Below are positions 11,621 through 23,818 of a DNA stretch of 64,000 bases, piece by piece. The notes beneath the pieces were generated by a model. The model was not told the origin of the DNA and searched no databases. It saw only the letters and a program-made list of their open reading frames with translations. Made by a program: the position numbers and the translations under genes. Each line of letters starts with the position of its first letter. The stretch's first letter is position 1. Origin of the DNA: Pinus tabuliformis. Its lineage: Eukaryota; Streptophyta; Pinopsida; Pinales; Pinaceae. The stretch is taken from assembly GCA_031772625.1 (NCBI GenBank), contig CM062813.1, positions 696,518,420 to 696,582,419 on the forward strand, in the 5' to 3' direction.

Positions 11621-12032
11621 TGCATATATTACCCTCTTGCCACTCATTATTACCCTATTCATCATTTCTCACACTTGGGTCCACATTCCTCCACTGGGTC
11701 CACATAGGGCTAGATCTCCCCTTCCCCTTGCCCACACCTTGGGTCAAGCCTTGAATGATGCCCCAGAGGTTGATGTAGCTAAAAAGAAAAGTAAAAGCAC
11801 AATTGGCCACATTCAACAGGAAAATGTACCACAAAATGCAAAAGATGGTCGGGACAAACACATTTAGCACGTGGGCAAAAGCCAATGCATGAGCTCTACC
11901 CTATCATCATGGCTATCACCCTGGTTCCTATAGGTTCTAAACTTCTATGAGCCTCCATCATATAGGAACCCATGATTGCCCCAACCCCTGCTGGGCAATG
12001 AACAACCCTACCTTAAAAGGGGGTATCCACTA
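11621..12032. other. Short stretch without recognised features
   Basis: Pyrimidine-rich sequence lies between the dispersed repeat and the TSD of the element at 12038. No coding or RNA feature is supported. Confidence 0.35.
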
Positions 12033-12037
12033 CTATA

Positions 12038-13136
12038 TGTTGAAGTTTCTAACTTTACTTAGTTTAGAAACCCTTCATGCACTTTTTCTGATTTATTACT
12101 ACCTACTTGTTATTATTCTTTAACAAGTTATTTACAAATTAAATACTGAAAATAAACACCAGTGCATGCTCAACATATTATAGATCAGCAACTAAAAGAA
12201 ACAAGAACAAACACACCACATGACACCATTATTTTTGGACCAATGTCCCCGGAAAAACCCAATGCAGGAAAACCGGTGCAGCTATCTGAGGGTTTTCTTA
12301 TTAAGCAATATCAGAGTACAATCTAGGTGCCGAAACTGGCCTACCCAACAGAGAATTTCCTTAGTAGCTATACCTCACAGTTTGAGAGAAATCTCCTGGC
12401 TGAAAACCCAAAAAAACCTTCCGGCAGCTCTTCAGCACAAAACTGCTCCTGCAACCCCAACATCTGCCCAAATTGGACTGCGTCAGTCCCTCTCTGTCTC
12501 ACATTGGCCCTACGTCAGCCTTTCTAGGCCTGCGCCAACCCATGCGTCAGCTCTGGGAGCCTCTGCGTTAGTTGCGCTAGCCCTTCTGGTGCTTTGCGCA
12601 GCACTTGGCTGCCTCTGCGTGGCCTTGCGTGAGCACTTGCTGGCTCTGCGTCACCCTCCTTGGGTGTTGCGCTACTCTCCCGGCACAATCTCTACCTTCT
12701 CTGTTTCTCTGTACTCAATTCCCCTCAGCTACTCTCCTAATCATTGATTCTATCTCTCTTAGCAAACCCCGCTCTAGAGAATAGAATGACTGATCATCTG
12801 GTGTGCTCTCCAAGTGACCCTCAAGCCTCCTCTTATACTTTTCCTGTTGACATCTCAACGGCCGAGATTAAGTCCCTAATCAACGACTAAGATTAGATCT
12901 GGCTTGATCCATGTCTTTTGGACCACTCTAACACAGATTCATATTAATACACATTAATATTTTATTTTCCCTAAGTTTAGACTTAGGGACTCCATTAAAA
13001 ATATTAATTATTTTAATATCTCCTGATCTGTTTAGAATCTGCCCAAACCCTTTCTGGGTATTGGAGATCTCATGTGCCCCAACCTCTCCACCAAATTTTG
13101 TGGCTAGAGCACATCCGATGCTACCCCAAATCAACA
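12038..13136 (-). repeat. 3' LTR of the gag-only Copia
   Basis: Length is 1099 bp, starting TGTTGATTTGGGGTAGCATC at 13136 (minus). The PPT AAGAGGGAG lies just outside it. It carries the same internal stations as the 5' LTR, with scattered point differences that indicate an old insertion. Confidence 0.92.
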
Positions 13137-13147
13137 CTCCCTCTTAG
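13137..13147 (-). other. Polypurine tract
   Basis: The minus strand reads TAAGAGGGAG directly before the 3' LTR. The same motif precedes the LTRs at 969, 25786 and 50906. Confidence 0.8.
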
Positions 13148-13795
13148 TGAGGACTGTGATCTAGCAATACTCCTCACTGAGTATTACTTTGATCGTCTGG
13201 CATCGGTACCTGTGATGATGCTAGGCCTTCCTGCCCACCATCCTCTACACTGTTGCTTCTTGTATTGTTGCCCATGGTTCTGCCACTGCCACTGCTGCAT
13301 CTGTATAATAGCTCCCTATGCATCCGTGCTGCTACTAGTCCTTCCTCCCAACACTGCATCTGCATTGCACCTCCTCTCATCATGTTTTATCGTGCAGCCC
13401 ACTACTGCACTGCAACTCAATTACTAAGAAGTAAGTAACTGATCTACCAATTGACCTCAGCCACTGATGTTGAAGTTCCCTCTACCGCTGACAAGTGCTC
13501 CCTCTCTGACCTTTGCGTTGCTGCAACAACTCCCTGCATCTCGCACTGTTGCACACCTGTCTGTGCCTTCCTGCACTGGTGTAACACTCTTGTGCCTCTC
13601 GCACTGCTGTAGCCTGCTAGCTCTGTGTTGTCTCGGGACTCCTGCACTATAGCTCTCTCTGCCGCTCCATCTGCATCCATCTCTACCCACATCAGCCAGT
13701 CCTGCTACTCCTCGTCGGGGCTCCTGTAGCAAGGTCTAATCCAAGAGGCTAGGTACCTCGAGGACCCTGCCCCTCATCGTCTGTAGTCCTCCTAA

Positions 13796-14667
13796 CTACA
13801 GCTCGATGTCTCCCCACTTCTTCTCAAGTGGCACATGTGCACTCATGGCACAATCACCGTCTATCAAAACTTCCTTCTCTGCCAGTGTTGGCGTTACCTT
13901 AGTCTCGAAAGACTCTCCCTTACTCTTCTTCCTTGGGCACTAGGTCACATAATGACCCATCTCCCCACAGTGGAAGCACTTGATCTTGGAGAGATCTTTC
14001 TTCTTTCGCTTCTCCTACTTTCCCTCAGATGCTAGGGCCACATCCTCCTCCTCCTCCTTGACCTTGATCCCTTTGCTGCTGCTACCTGTCTTCGACTGCC
14101 GTCTAATGATAATCTCTTCATGGCGAAGAGCTACCCACATCTCGTCCCAAGGTAGGAGAGTCCCTCTGCCCAGGATACTCTGGACAAACACTTCCCAATC
14201 TTCTGAGATAGCATTCAGGGTTGTCCTCACCATAAGCTCCTGATCCGATGTCACTCCTATAGCAGTCAACTGGTCTCGGATCTCATTCAGTCCTCCGAGG
14301 AAGGTGTCAATCGATTGACCTTCTTCATCTAATACGACCTCATCTGGTTCTCGAGCAGCATTCTTCTCTGCACAGAAGTATGCTGGTACAGGTTCTTGAG
14401 AGCCTCCCACATCTCAATTGTCGTTTCCTTCTCGGCTATATGTTGTACCACATGATCCTTGACCTCATCAAGGATAATGCACTTGGCCCTCGCCATCGCC
14501 TCTTCGTACTTGTCGTTATCATTGGGGTCGACTGGGATAGCTATAACCTTTAAGGCGAAGTTCTTGACACGATTCCTATCAAGAACTGATAAGATTTTGG
14601 CCTTCCAGACTGCGAAGTTCGATGCTCCATCCAGTCTATCCTGGTCTCTTACCCCGTGTAGTGCCAT
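13796..14667 (-). pseudogene. Copia gag (UBN2-type) with zinc knuckle, frameshifted
   Basis: The Met at 14667 starts MALHGVRDQDRLDGASNFAV, the usual Copia gag opening (RLDG-x-NF..WK). The UBN2-like helical region follows (HIAEKETTIEMWEALKNLY). The frame shifts by one base near 14330-14345, then continues with EEGQSIDTFLGGLNEIRDQL. Near 13960 there is a CFHC-GEMGHY knuckle with TAG at 13940-13942 in place of the codon before C-P, and the frame ends at TAG 13796-13798. The product would be the nucleocapsid precursor. Both TAGs coincide with those in the element at 1-2144. Confidence 0.82.
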
Positions 14668-15272
14668 GACGCTCCTTTACTTCCCTCCTGGAAGTTCTTT
14701 GTTCGACTCCTCTGAGTCTCTACTTCTCGTTTAGAAGTTCTCTTCTGGACTCCCTCTGAATCCTGATTTCCCTCCTGGAAATCCATCTGTCGCTTGTCGA
14801 GATGCCCCCTACTCTGATCGTCTTGTGCAACTGCACTGCTGATCTAGGTTCCTCGGCTAGAAACCCTCAGTAACAACTCCTCTAGCCTTGCTCTGTCAGG
14901 TACTGTTCTGACTACAGTACCTCACCAGCTCAACTCTGCAATATTTCTGCAGCCTTCTAGACTCCAGCAACTGCCTCTCTGTGAGCTATGTCATCCCTTC
15001 TCTGCCTCATGCTGGCTCTACGTCACCCCGAATGGGTCTGCGTTAGCCCTGGGATGCCCTGCACCAGCCCTTTGGTCCTCTACATTAGCAACGCTGGCCT
15101 CTCTGAGGCTCTGCGCAGTTCTTAGCTTCTTCTGTGTGGCTCTAGCTAGCTTTGCGTCACACTTGGCTTCTGCGCTGCTAGAAACAGCTTTTGTCACCTC
15201 GGGGCAGCTGCTTTCTGCTGCTATTGCTCCGCTCGGCTGATGTCTTTTAGTCCTCCTATGATCTGTAATCAC

Positions 15273-15284
15273 CCTTTGATACCA
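15273..15284 (-). other. Primer-binding site (initiator Met tRNA type)
   Basis: The minus strand reads TGGTATCAAAGG immediately after the 5' LTR end, close to the plant iMet consensus TGGTATCAGAGC. Confidence 0.85.
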
Positions 15285-16369
15285 TGTTGAATTTTCTAAA
15301 TTTACTTAGTTTAGAAACCCTTCATGCACTTTTTCTGATTTATTCCTACCTACTTGTTAATATTCTTTAACAAGTTATTTACAAATTAAACACTGAAAAT
15401 AAACACCAGTGCATGCTCAACATATTACAAATCAGCAACTAAAAGAAACAAAAACAAACACACCACATGACACCATTATTTTTGGACCAATGTCCCCGGA
15501 AAAACCCAATGAGGGAAAACTGATGCAGCTATCTGAGGGTTTTCTTATTAAGCAATATCAGAGTACAATCTGGGTGCTGAAACTGGCCTACCCAACAGAG
15601 AATTTCCTTAGCAACTATACCTCACAGTTTGAGAGAAATCTCCTGGTTGAAACCCCGAAAAATCCTTCCGGCAGCTCGTCAGCACAAAACTGCGCCTGCA
15701 ACCCCAGCGTCTGCCCAAACTGGACTGTGTCATCCCCTCCGTCTCACGTTGGCCCTGTGTCAGCCTTTTTAGGCCTACGTCAGCTCTAGGAGCCTCTGCG
15801 TCAGGTGCGTTGGCCCCTCTAGTGATCTACGCAACACTTGGCTGCCTCTGTGTGGCCCTACATGAGCCCTTGCTAGCTCTACGTCACCCTCCTTGGGTGT
15901 TGCGCTACTCTCCCGACACAATCTCTGCTTTCTCTATTTCTCTGTACTCAATGCCTATCAGCTACTCTCCCGATCATTAATTCTATCTGTCTTAGCAAAC
16001 CCCGCTCTAGAGAATAGAATGACGAATCATCTGGTGTGCTCTCCAAGTGACCCTCAAGCCTCCTCTTATACTTTTCCTGTTAACATCTCAACGGTCGAGA
16101 TTAAGTCCCTAATCAACGACTAAGATTAGATCTAGCTTGATCCATGTCTTTTGGACTACTCTAACACAGATTCATATTAATACACATTAATATTTTATTT
16201 TCCCTAAGTTTAGACTTAAGGACTCCATTAAAAATATTAATTATTTTAATATCTCCTGATCTATTTAGAATCTACCCAAACCCTTTCTAGGTATTGGAGA
16301 TCTCATGTGCCCCAACCTCTCCACCAAATTTTGTGGTTAGATCACATCCGATGCTACCCCAAATCAACA
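15285..16369 (-). repeat. 5' LTR of the gag-only Copia
   Basis: Length is 1085 bp. It is nearly collinear with 12038-13136 and ends at the PBS. Its outer end is flanked by the TSD CTATA. Confidence 0.92.
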
Positions 16370-16569
16370 CTATATCTCACACATCATGCTCTTACCCCTT
16401 GAGCCCCAAGCAGTTAATTAAAGAAAAATTATAAAAGACAAAAGACATATAAAGAAGGGTGCAAAAATTAAGGTTGGGGCACCTCATGTACCATGATTGC
16501 TCTCTCTTATACATTATATACCCAAGTGTGGGCTTCCCTCTTACTACCTACCCTTGTACCCCAGCGTAT

Positions 16570-17773
16570 TGTTGAAAATAGTGTAACTAGGTTCGGTCTT
16601 CATCATGTAAAATATTGTAACGATGTAATTTGGTATCAAGAAAAAATTGTTTAATTTTTGTCTTGGTCTAGCCGTGGCTCCAATTGAAGGGCCTTAGGAT
16701 GAGTCATATAAAAGAAAGACAAGCATGTATTGTTACACGTGTAAATGTAATTGTTGTATGTCAAAAACCCTTCTAGATCATCAATGATATACTCCAACAT
16801 GTACCCATGGATTTGATGGAAAGAAACTGCTTAAAATAAATCGTTTGGACAATTTTGGAAGGCTCTCATTATGTCGGCCTAATCTAGGATCACGTCGGCT
16901 TAGAGGTGATGAGGCATGTCTATATAAAGGCTACATTGGCACCTTCTCACAACATAATTATCCTCACTCATTACATGAAGGATAGCGTAGTGAAAGGGTC
17001 GAAGAAGAAGGGTAGCCGCAATCAATGAGGATGTTTGTTCCCTCACCCAAGTTCATTACCAAACATGCTTTCAAGTGCAGCAGTCTAATATGATCTGGGG
17101 CATCATGTCATATGGGTATATTGTTGGGTTATAGATCCAATCTAGCCGTAGTTTGCATAAGGAAGCCATCGCAAGAGAGATCGAAGTCATCAAAGGGCTA
17201 GAAGAGCCCTATCTCTCCCATCACGTGGATCTACATCCTGAAGCGAAAGATTTTGTCTTCGCAACCCTATAACTGTCATTCCATTGACATCACCAAATCT
17301 CAGATCAAGAAACTGTTGTGTCTCTGATGGATCTACACGAAAATCGAAGATAAAAAGAGGCTAGAAGAGCCTATCCGAGACCATCATTAGTGTCTGTCAT
17401 ACTCTTGTTATAGATCTTATACTGTTCAGAATTGCAGAAAGATACATAATGCTTGGGTACATGGTTGGAGGTATTGTCATCTGATGTTGAAGGTAGTATT
17501 GAGTCAATGTTTCTGGTCATGTAATTTCTCAATAAGGATTCTATAAGAAACAGTTCAAAGGGTTTTTCCTCTCACTGTTTGGAGAGGTTTTTGCCCTGGC
17601 ATGGTGCCAATATCTTGTGTTCCTGTGCATCTTGATCTTCTTGTTTTTTATAGTTGGTTGATGATAATAATTCATGTAAACAATAAGGAGCAGAATCTAA
17701 AGAAATAATATCACAAGCAATTATCACAGTTAAGAGAAATCAAATATTTAAAATTGCCCTTCATTTCTCAACA
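16570..17773 (+). repeat. 5' LTR of the non-coding LTR element
   Basis: TGTTGA...TCAACA ends, followed directly by PBS TGGTATCAGAGG. Likely TATA box TATATAAAGG is near 16920. Confidence 0.9.
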
Positions 17774-19045
17774 TGGTATCAGAGGGTAGTTCAACAAAGG
17801 GCGTGAAGAAGATCAACTCTCTCATGCAGCAGTTGGCAAGCATTAGATCAGTTTCGCATTTCTCTCTAAAACTTCGTGTGTAGATGGGTGCAGGTCTCCG
17901 CAAATGAGAAGAGGCAAATCTCGGGTTCTTTCTCTAAAACTTCGCATGAGAACAGAAGAAGCAGATTCGCATCACCTTAAGGCAAGAGATCAAGGGTCTG
18001 TCTGCACCTTGGATGGGTTTAAGGACAAACAGACTAGGTCTCAGATTGCTAGAAAGCGCAAAAATGCAAGCTACATCTCGGAATCAAAGAGGAGTAGATA
18101 GAACTTTGGATGGATGGATAATCTTGGCATAAGAAGTCTCGGATAGTACCACAGTTTTGATGAGCCACAACATCAACAGTGACACAGTTGATCAGCCTCA
18201 GATTCATGACAGCAAAGGAACATAATAATCTTAGCATAATGAGAAGCGGTAACTATAATTGTCTCGACCTAGATGGAAGGATAAGATCACACTCTTGATG
18301 GATCTGTTTCATAAGCATGAGGACTTCGAAACCCCTATTGTTCTCTCTATCTCGGATGGAAGATCACTATGATCCTAAAGGTGCAACCTCAATCTCAACA
18401 CATATCTTACATAATTATGTTGAAAGAGAACTTCGGAAGTCTGGGCACAATGAGAAGTAGTGACAAGGGTTTCAAGCAGTATTAAGTGTTGTTGTAGTAA
18501 TGACAGGATAGCCAGAGTCTCGACATAATAGAAGGAGCTGTGACATGAATGATCAATGACAAAGTCATGATCTAGTTCTTGTAAAATCATGATCTCGTTG
18601 AAGATGTAGAGATCACTTCTGTGGTAATTTCAAAGGGACAGTGATGGTGCAGCAATGATGGCAACAGTAACAAAGATATCAGTGATATCGGAATAAGATC
18701 TCACTATTATAATCACAATATACTCTCGACATGCTCACAATTAATGTGATGAAAAGCTCAGCTAGTGTACAATGATGATGAATCAGTCATCATGGTGATT
18801 GTAACAATGAAGATCTCAACAGACCTCATTGACGTAATGAAGAAGCAACAGTAAAGATCTCGGTGCAAGGAAGGTACACACTCTCTATCTCGATATATTT
18901 ATGTCTCGGAAAAACTATGATCCCACAGTAACGCATTCACATCATACTCTGTCTCGATATATTGGTAATAAACAAGTCATACCACCTTAACGAAATCATG
19001 ATCTCAGTCTCGGCATTGATTATGAGAAGATCTTGATACCGTTGT

Positions 19046-19047
<2 letters not shown>

Positions 19048-19086
<39 letters not shown>
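19048..19086. repeat. (TA)n microsatellite
   Basis: About 18 TA units lie inside the non-coding LTR element. Confidence 0.9.
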
Positions 19087-19089
<3 letters not shown>

Positions 19090-20937
19090 CTTCTCAGTGT
19101 TATAGTTATGGTTTCGATAAAAGCACAGAGATGATCTTAATAAAAGAACAGTAAAGTTCTTAGTGAAGATGTGACAATAAATAGAAGTCATGATCTTGTT
19201 CTTCTACGAAGACAAGGTCATGGGCGTGATCTCAGCCATGATGAAGGCAAGGTCCTGATCCCTATCTCGCTGTAGCTATCACAAAAAAAAACCTCCTTGT
19301 TATAAAGGTACAACAATGATAATCTCACTGAAGAAGCAACAAGGATGATTGCAGTCATGGTGCAACAGTGACCTAATTGAAATGCTAAAGAACATAGCAG
19401 TGTGGAAAAAGTCCCGAAAAAATCGGGATTTATTCCTAAAAACGCGATTTTTTCAGCGAAAGGATTAAATCGGCCGATTTTTTGGTGATTTTTTCATAAA
19501 CGAAAAAATCGCGATTTTTTCGAAATACTCCCGATTAAATTGTGAGTCGATCGAAAAACTCGTCGTGGAAATTTTTTTGCTGATAAAATGCCGCAAATGG
19601 TTTTAACTCAGTTTAGTTTTTGCGATTTGGTTTGTGCGTTTTTCATTGCGTTTGGAGAAGCGAGAGCTCAGAGAACAAGGGTTTGAACTTTGCATCGTGC
19701 AAGCGTGGAGAGGAGCCGGATTGAATCATTGATAGCGTTCCAACTTCCAGTTCAACTGTCAACATTGCCAGTAGCGTAGATCCTCATCCAATGTTACAGT
19801 TAAATAATAAATCTTTCCTGTTTAATATTGAATATTTATTGCTTTTGATTTCTCACGGTTCACCATAAAATTTACGTCATACATTCCCTTGCATGATCAA
19901 CCCACCAATCTTTCGTCTTCTGCTCACGGTGCACCTGTGCAAATACCCTAAGGTTACCAAGTCTACCACAAAGATTTATGTCTCCACTTGTAGGGTCTCG
20001 GCTCTCCCTTTTGCATAAGTATAAGCCTTAAGGAACTCTTCGGTTGGCTCATAATGCTAAGAAGAGAAATAAGGAACTCTTCCATGATCTGCGAAAAATG
20101 ACAAAGTGATACCTATGATATTCACAACTTGTAACGCTAATGTCTATGTCACACAGAACTTTCAGCTCATGAACATATGCTGCATAATGTAAAGTTGTTT
20201 GAACTTTGTACAGGGAAGGACTAGCTTTATTTGAAAATTATGGTTTAGTGTTGTCGGCCTTTGTTTTATTTCTGTGTCAAGCCTGTGATGTAATGGCAGA
20301 AAGTGGTGGCAAGTGATAAATAAGCTGCAGCTTGAGAAAATCAAATTTTTTTTATTGAATGAACTGTTTGAGTTGTCTGCTTCATCTACAAACATGAAAA
20401 ACCTCTAGAAGTCCTTGGCTCTCAAACATGATGTGTACAATGATAATAGTAGTGTTCACTGTTTATCTGTTTAATAATTAATTAGACAGAACTGATCATG
20501 GCAGTTAAATAACCAGTTTTGAACCCACAACTAATTGAAAAAGTACTAGAAGCCTGAAATGGATGTATTTAAAAAAAAAGTTAAAACACAGTTGGATTAT
20601 TGTCAATGGGTTCATAGATGCCTAGCCCATTGTGGTGAAGATAGTGGCATGTCAAAGACTCAAAGTTAATAACCTCAAAAAAAAATTAAAAATTGCAAAA
20701 TATTTAAAAAACATTACAGTAGCAGAGGGTAGCCTTACAAGGCTTGTGGCTTCGTAGAGAGACTAGGAAAGGTCTGCAGCCCTCAAAAATTCCCAAAAAA
20801 AATTGATAACTTAGGCCACCAAGGAGGAGGAGGGCTTGCCCTTTAAAAAATTAATTTGTTTCTCTTCTTATGAGGCCATATCCACCTGTAAAAACTTGTT
20901 TAAGAGATCTACGCCCTACCCTTCAAATCTGCAAGCA

Positions 20938-21180
20938 AACAGTGAAGTAAAATCCCAAATATATATTCACAAAATAAATAAAAAATATATACACAAGGGC
21001 TGAAAATTGAAATCACAGTGACAGTACCACTTTCATGCATTCTTTCCATTCAAAGAAAATGCGAAAACAGTGAAGTAAAATCCCAAATATATATTCACAA
21101 AATAAATAAAAAATATATACACAAGGGCTGAAAATTGAAATCACAGTGACAGTACCACTTTCTTTGCATTCTTTTCATTG
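20938..21180 (+). repeat. Tandem duplication in the hAT 5' region
   Basis: Two units of roughly 120 bp start AACAGTGAAGTAAAATCCC and end in CAGTACCACTTTC plus a short tail. The second hAT copy has the same duplication (about 62820-63075), so it predates the split of the two copies. Confidence 0.8.
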
Positions 21181-21290
21181 CTAATTTGCTACTATTTTAA
21201 TTTTTGATGGATCATTGCTAATTGAAGTTGTTTCAATTTTTTTTGTGCCCAGGTTTAAACTTTAAATTCCAGCTCAAAGTTTAAAACAAA

Positions 21291-23818
21291 ATGCCGAGGA
21301 TTTTGGATTCTATGTGGGAGTTTGGTGAGCCTAATGCTACACCCGAAACTGGGGGGGTCAATAGAATGTATTTGACTTGCAAGTTGTGTGGCGCATATGT
21401 CAGGAGGCATCAACAGATTAAAATTCCATTTGGGGCAAATTCCAGGGCAAAATGTTGAACTTTGCAAAAACACGACTCCAGAAATCATCCGACGGGCCAT
21501 TCAGTCATTGATGGATAAAGAGGAGGGAAAAGAGACCAGGGCAGCAATAACAAAACAACTTGTAGGGGGCTCAAGAGTGGGGGAAAATGAGAGTGGCAGT
21601 GCTTCTACAGCAGCATCACCTTCCTCACCCATGGGTACTCATCCTTCTATCTCATCTTTTTTTGTTCCTAGAACAACAACTGGTTCACAACCTGGGATTA
21701 GATCATCAATGAAAAAAAAGGAAAAGGCAGAAGCTGACAAGTTGGTCAGTATGTGTCTTCTATGGAGTGATGTTCCGTTCAACATTGCCAAGACAAACCC
21801 ATTCTACCAGCCTATGTTTGATGTTGTTGCTGTCGTTGGCCCGAGGTACAAAGCCCCCACCTTTGCAGAATTGAGAGGGCCTCTTCTTCAAGATGAAAAG
21901 ACTGAGTGCACTGCTAGATTGGCAGAGTTTAGGGCATCATGGGAGCACACTGGATGCACAGTCATGTCAAATGGTTGGACTGACCAGAAGGGTAGGACCC
22001 TTCTTAACTTCTTGGTTAGTTGTCCCAAGGGGACAATGTTTATGAAATCTGTTGATGCATCTGCACACATTAAAGATGCACGTTTATTATGTGAGTTGTT
22101 GGACCTCTTCATTCAGGAAGTAGGCCCAAGCAATGTTGTCCAAGTCATAACAAACAACGCTGCAAATTATGTTGCCGCTGGCAAGATGCTTATGGAGAGG
22201 TATCCTAACTTGTTTTGGACACCTTGTGCTGCTCATTGCATTGACTTGATGTTGGAGGATATAGGTAAAATTCCTACTGTGAGGGATATTGTTGAATCAG
22301 CCAAGAGCATAACAAAATTTATTTATAATCATTCATCTGTGCTTAGCTTGATGAGAAAATTCACCAACAACAAAGAGTTGGTGCGGCCTGCCATTACACG
22401 ATTTGCCACTACTTTCATATCTCTTCAGTCTCTGTTGAATTCTATGTGGGAGGTGAAGAGCATGTTTCTCTCAACGGATTGGCGTTCTTTATCTATTAGC
22501 CACAAACTGGAGGGAAAGGGCATATCCAGACTAGTTTCATATGATCAGAGCTTTTGGGCAGGAGTAGAGGAGGTGTGTGCCATTTCAGAACCTTTGGTAA
22601 AGGTTCTTCGGTTGGTTGATGGAGAGAAGCCCGCAATGGGCTACTTGTATGAGGCCATGGATAGGGCCAAAGAAGCCATCCGTGCTTATTATGCAGATAA
22701 GGGAGACGAGGGGTTAGAGAAACAACAGGTCATATGGAGAGTGATTGATCAGCGATGGAACAATACCCTCCATCACCCCATTCATGCTGCAGGTGTCTAC
22801 CTCAACCCTGCATTTTCTTATGCTTGTGGTTTCAGATTTGATGCCGAGGTGATGGATGGATTCTTCGCTTGTGTCGAGAGGATGGTGTCATCTGAGCAAG
22901 AACGTGAGGAGATTTCTAAAGAAATGGAGGTCTATAGGATGGGAGGTGGCACATTTGGTTTTAACATGGCTATTAAGAATAGGACGACCAAAATGCCAGG
23001 TAAGCTTCAGTTTGTTTCAAAATTTGAAACTTTCATGTTTAGAATTTCAATGTTTTTTTTATGTTTCTCATTTTTCTTTTAACTTGTAGATGCTTGGTGG
23101 ACAAGCTATGGTGCCAGAGTACCCCATCTCCAAAAGCTTGCCATTCGAGTGCTCAGCCAACATGCAGTTCCTCTGGGTGTGAGCGCAACTGGAGTGTATT
23201 TGACAAAATACACTCCAAAAAGCACAACAGGTAAAAACTAAAAAGATTTCAAATTAAATTTTTTGAATTCGTTTGATTAATTTTAATATTTAAATTTTAT
23301 AAGTACTAATTTACAATCTATGACCCTAATACAGATTGGAATCCCAACGCCTCAATGACATGGTATACGTCTACTACAATCTTCGATTGTGGGTGAGACA
23401 GCTTCAGAAACCTACTGATGTGGAAGCCATCTCATTGGACAATATTGATACCACCGTTGCATGGAGAGTTGAGACTGAGAGGCCAATCTTGGACACGAAC
23501 CCGGATTGGTTAGGTGTGGATCTAGAGGATGTAGCAGTTGCAGAGGAGGGAGAGCCAGAGATAGAGGAGGAGGAGGCGGAGCAACATCAGGGTCAGGAGG
23601 CAGTCGCAGAGCTGGATGAGGATGCTGAGGAGGAGGTGACACCATCTAGGGTGGACAGCAGCAGCGGCAGCGTAGCACAGAGGCCACCTCTTCCATCAGC
23701 TTCTAGAGGACGATTGAGTCCATTTCCTTTTGTATCCCCAGGGGCAGGGTCTTCTTCCTCTAGAGGAAAAGGCAAAGCCATTCCCTATTCCCGTAAAAGG
23801 GGAAGAGGATCTCAGTGA
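21291..23818 (+). pseudogene. hAT transposase (BED finger, DUF659, hATC), copy 1, inactivated
   Basis: Exons 21291-22999, 23090-23230 and 23335-23818 have GT/AG introns of 90 and 104 bp. Domain order: BED-type zinc finger (YLTCKLCG), DUF659/RNase H-like region (PMFDVVAVVG to HCIDLMLEDIGKI), hATC dimerisation (CERNWSVF, VYVYYNLRLW) and an acidic, Ser-rich tail. Comparison with copy 2 shows a 2-bp deletion in the zinc finger (after 21392) and a 1-bp deletion in exon 2 (about 23157). Two DDE-type aspartates are changed to Asn: SNGWTD at 21970-21972 and TNNAANY at 22153-22155. Adding back the three lost bases gives a length of exactly 779 codons including stop. It is a recent wreck of an otherwise standard plant hAT transposase. 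Confidence 0.9.

Larger units (their letters stand above)
12038..16369 (-). mobile_element. Complete gag-only Copia element with TSD CTATA
   Basis: Both LTRs begin TGTTGA and end CAACA on the minus strand. The flanking bases 12033-12037 and 16370-16374 are both CTATA, proving a single intact insertion of 4332 bp. Minus-strand order: 5' LTR (15285-16369), PBS complementary to initiator Met tRNA (15273-15284), a leader of about 600 nt, gag (14667-13796), CAG-rich 3' UTR, PPT (13137-13147), 3' LTR (12038-13136). Pol is completely absent. The element would need protease, integrase and reverse transcriptase in trans, as described for plant TR-GAG elements. Confidence 0.93.

Noticed and set aside
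13174..13732. Several overlapping ORFs in the CAG-rich region of the gag-only element
   Set aside because: CAG-type composition keeps several frames open at once. The frames are not conserved in the sister copies, so the region is treated as 3' UTR.
20162..20395. 77-codon minus-strand ORF conserved at 63668-63850
   Set aside because: Conservation is explained by both lying in the same part of the two near-identical hAT copies. The frame is shortened in copy 2 and has no protein-like features.
23412..23645. Proline-rich minus-strand ORF, also at 60352-60585
   Set aside because: It is the antisense shadow of the acidic, low-complexity C-terminus of the hAT transposase.
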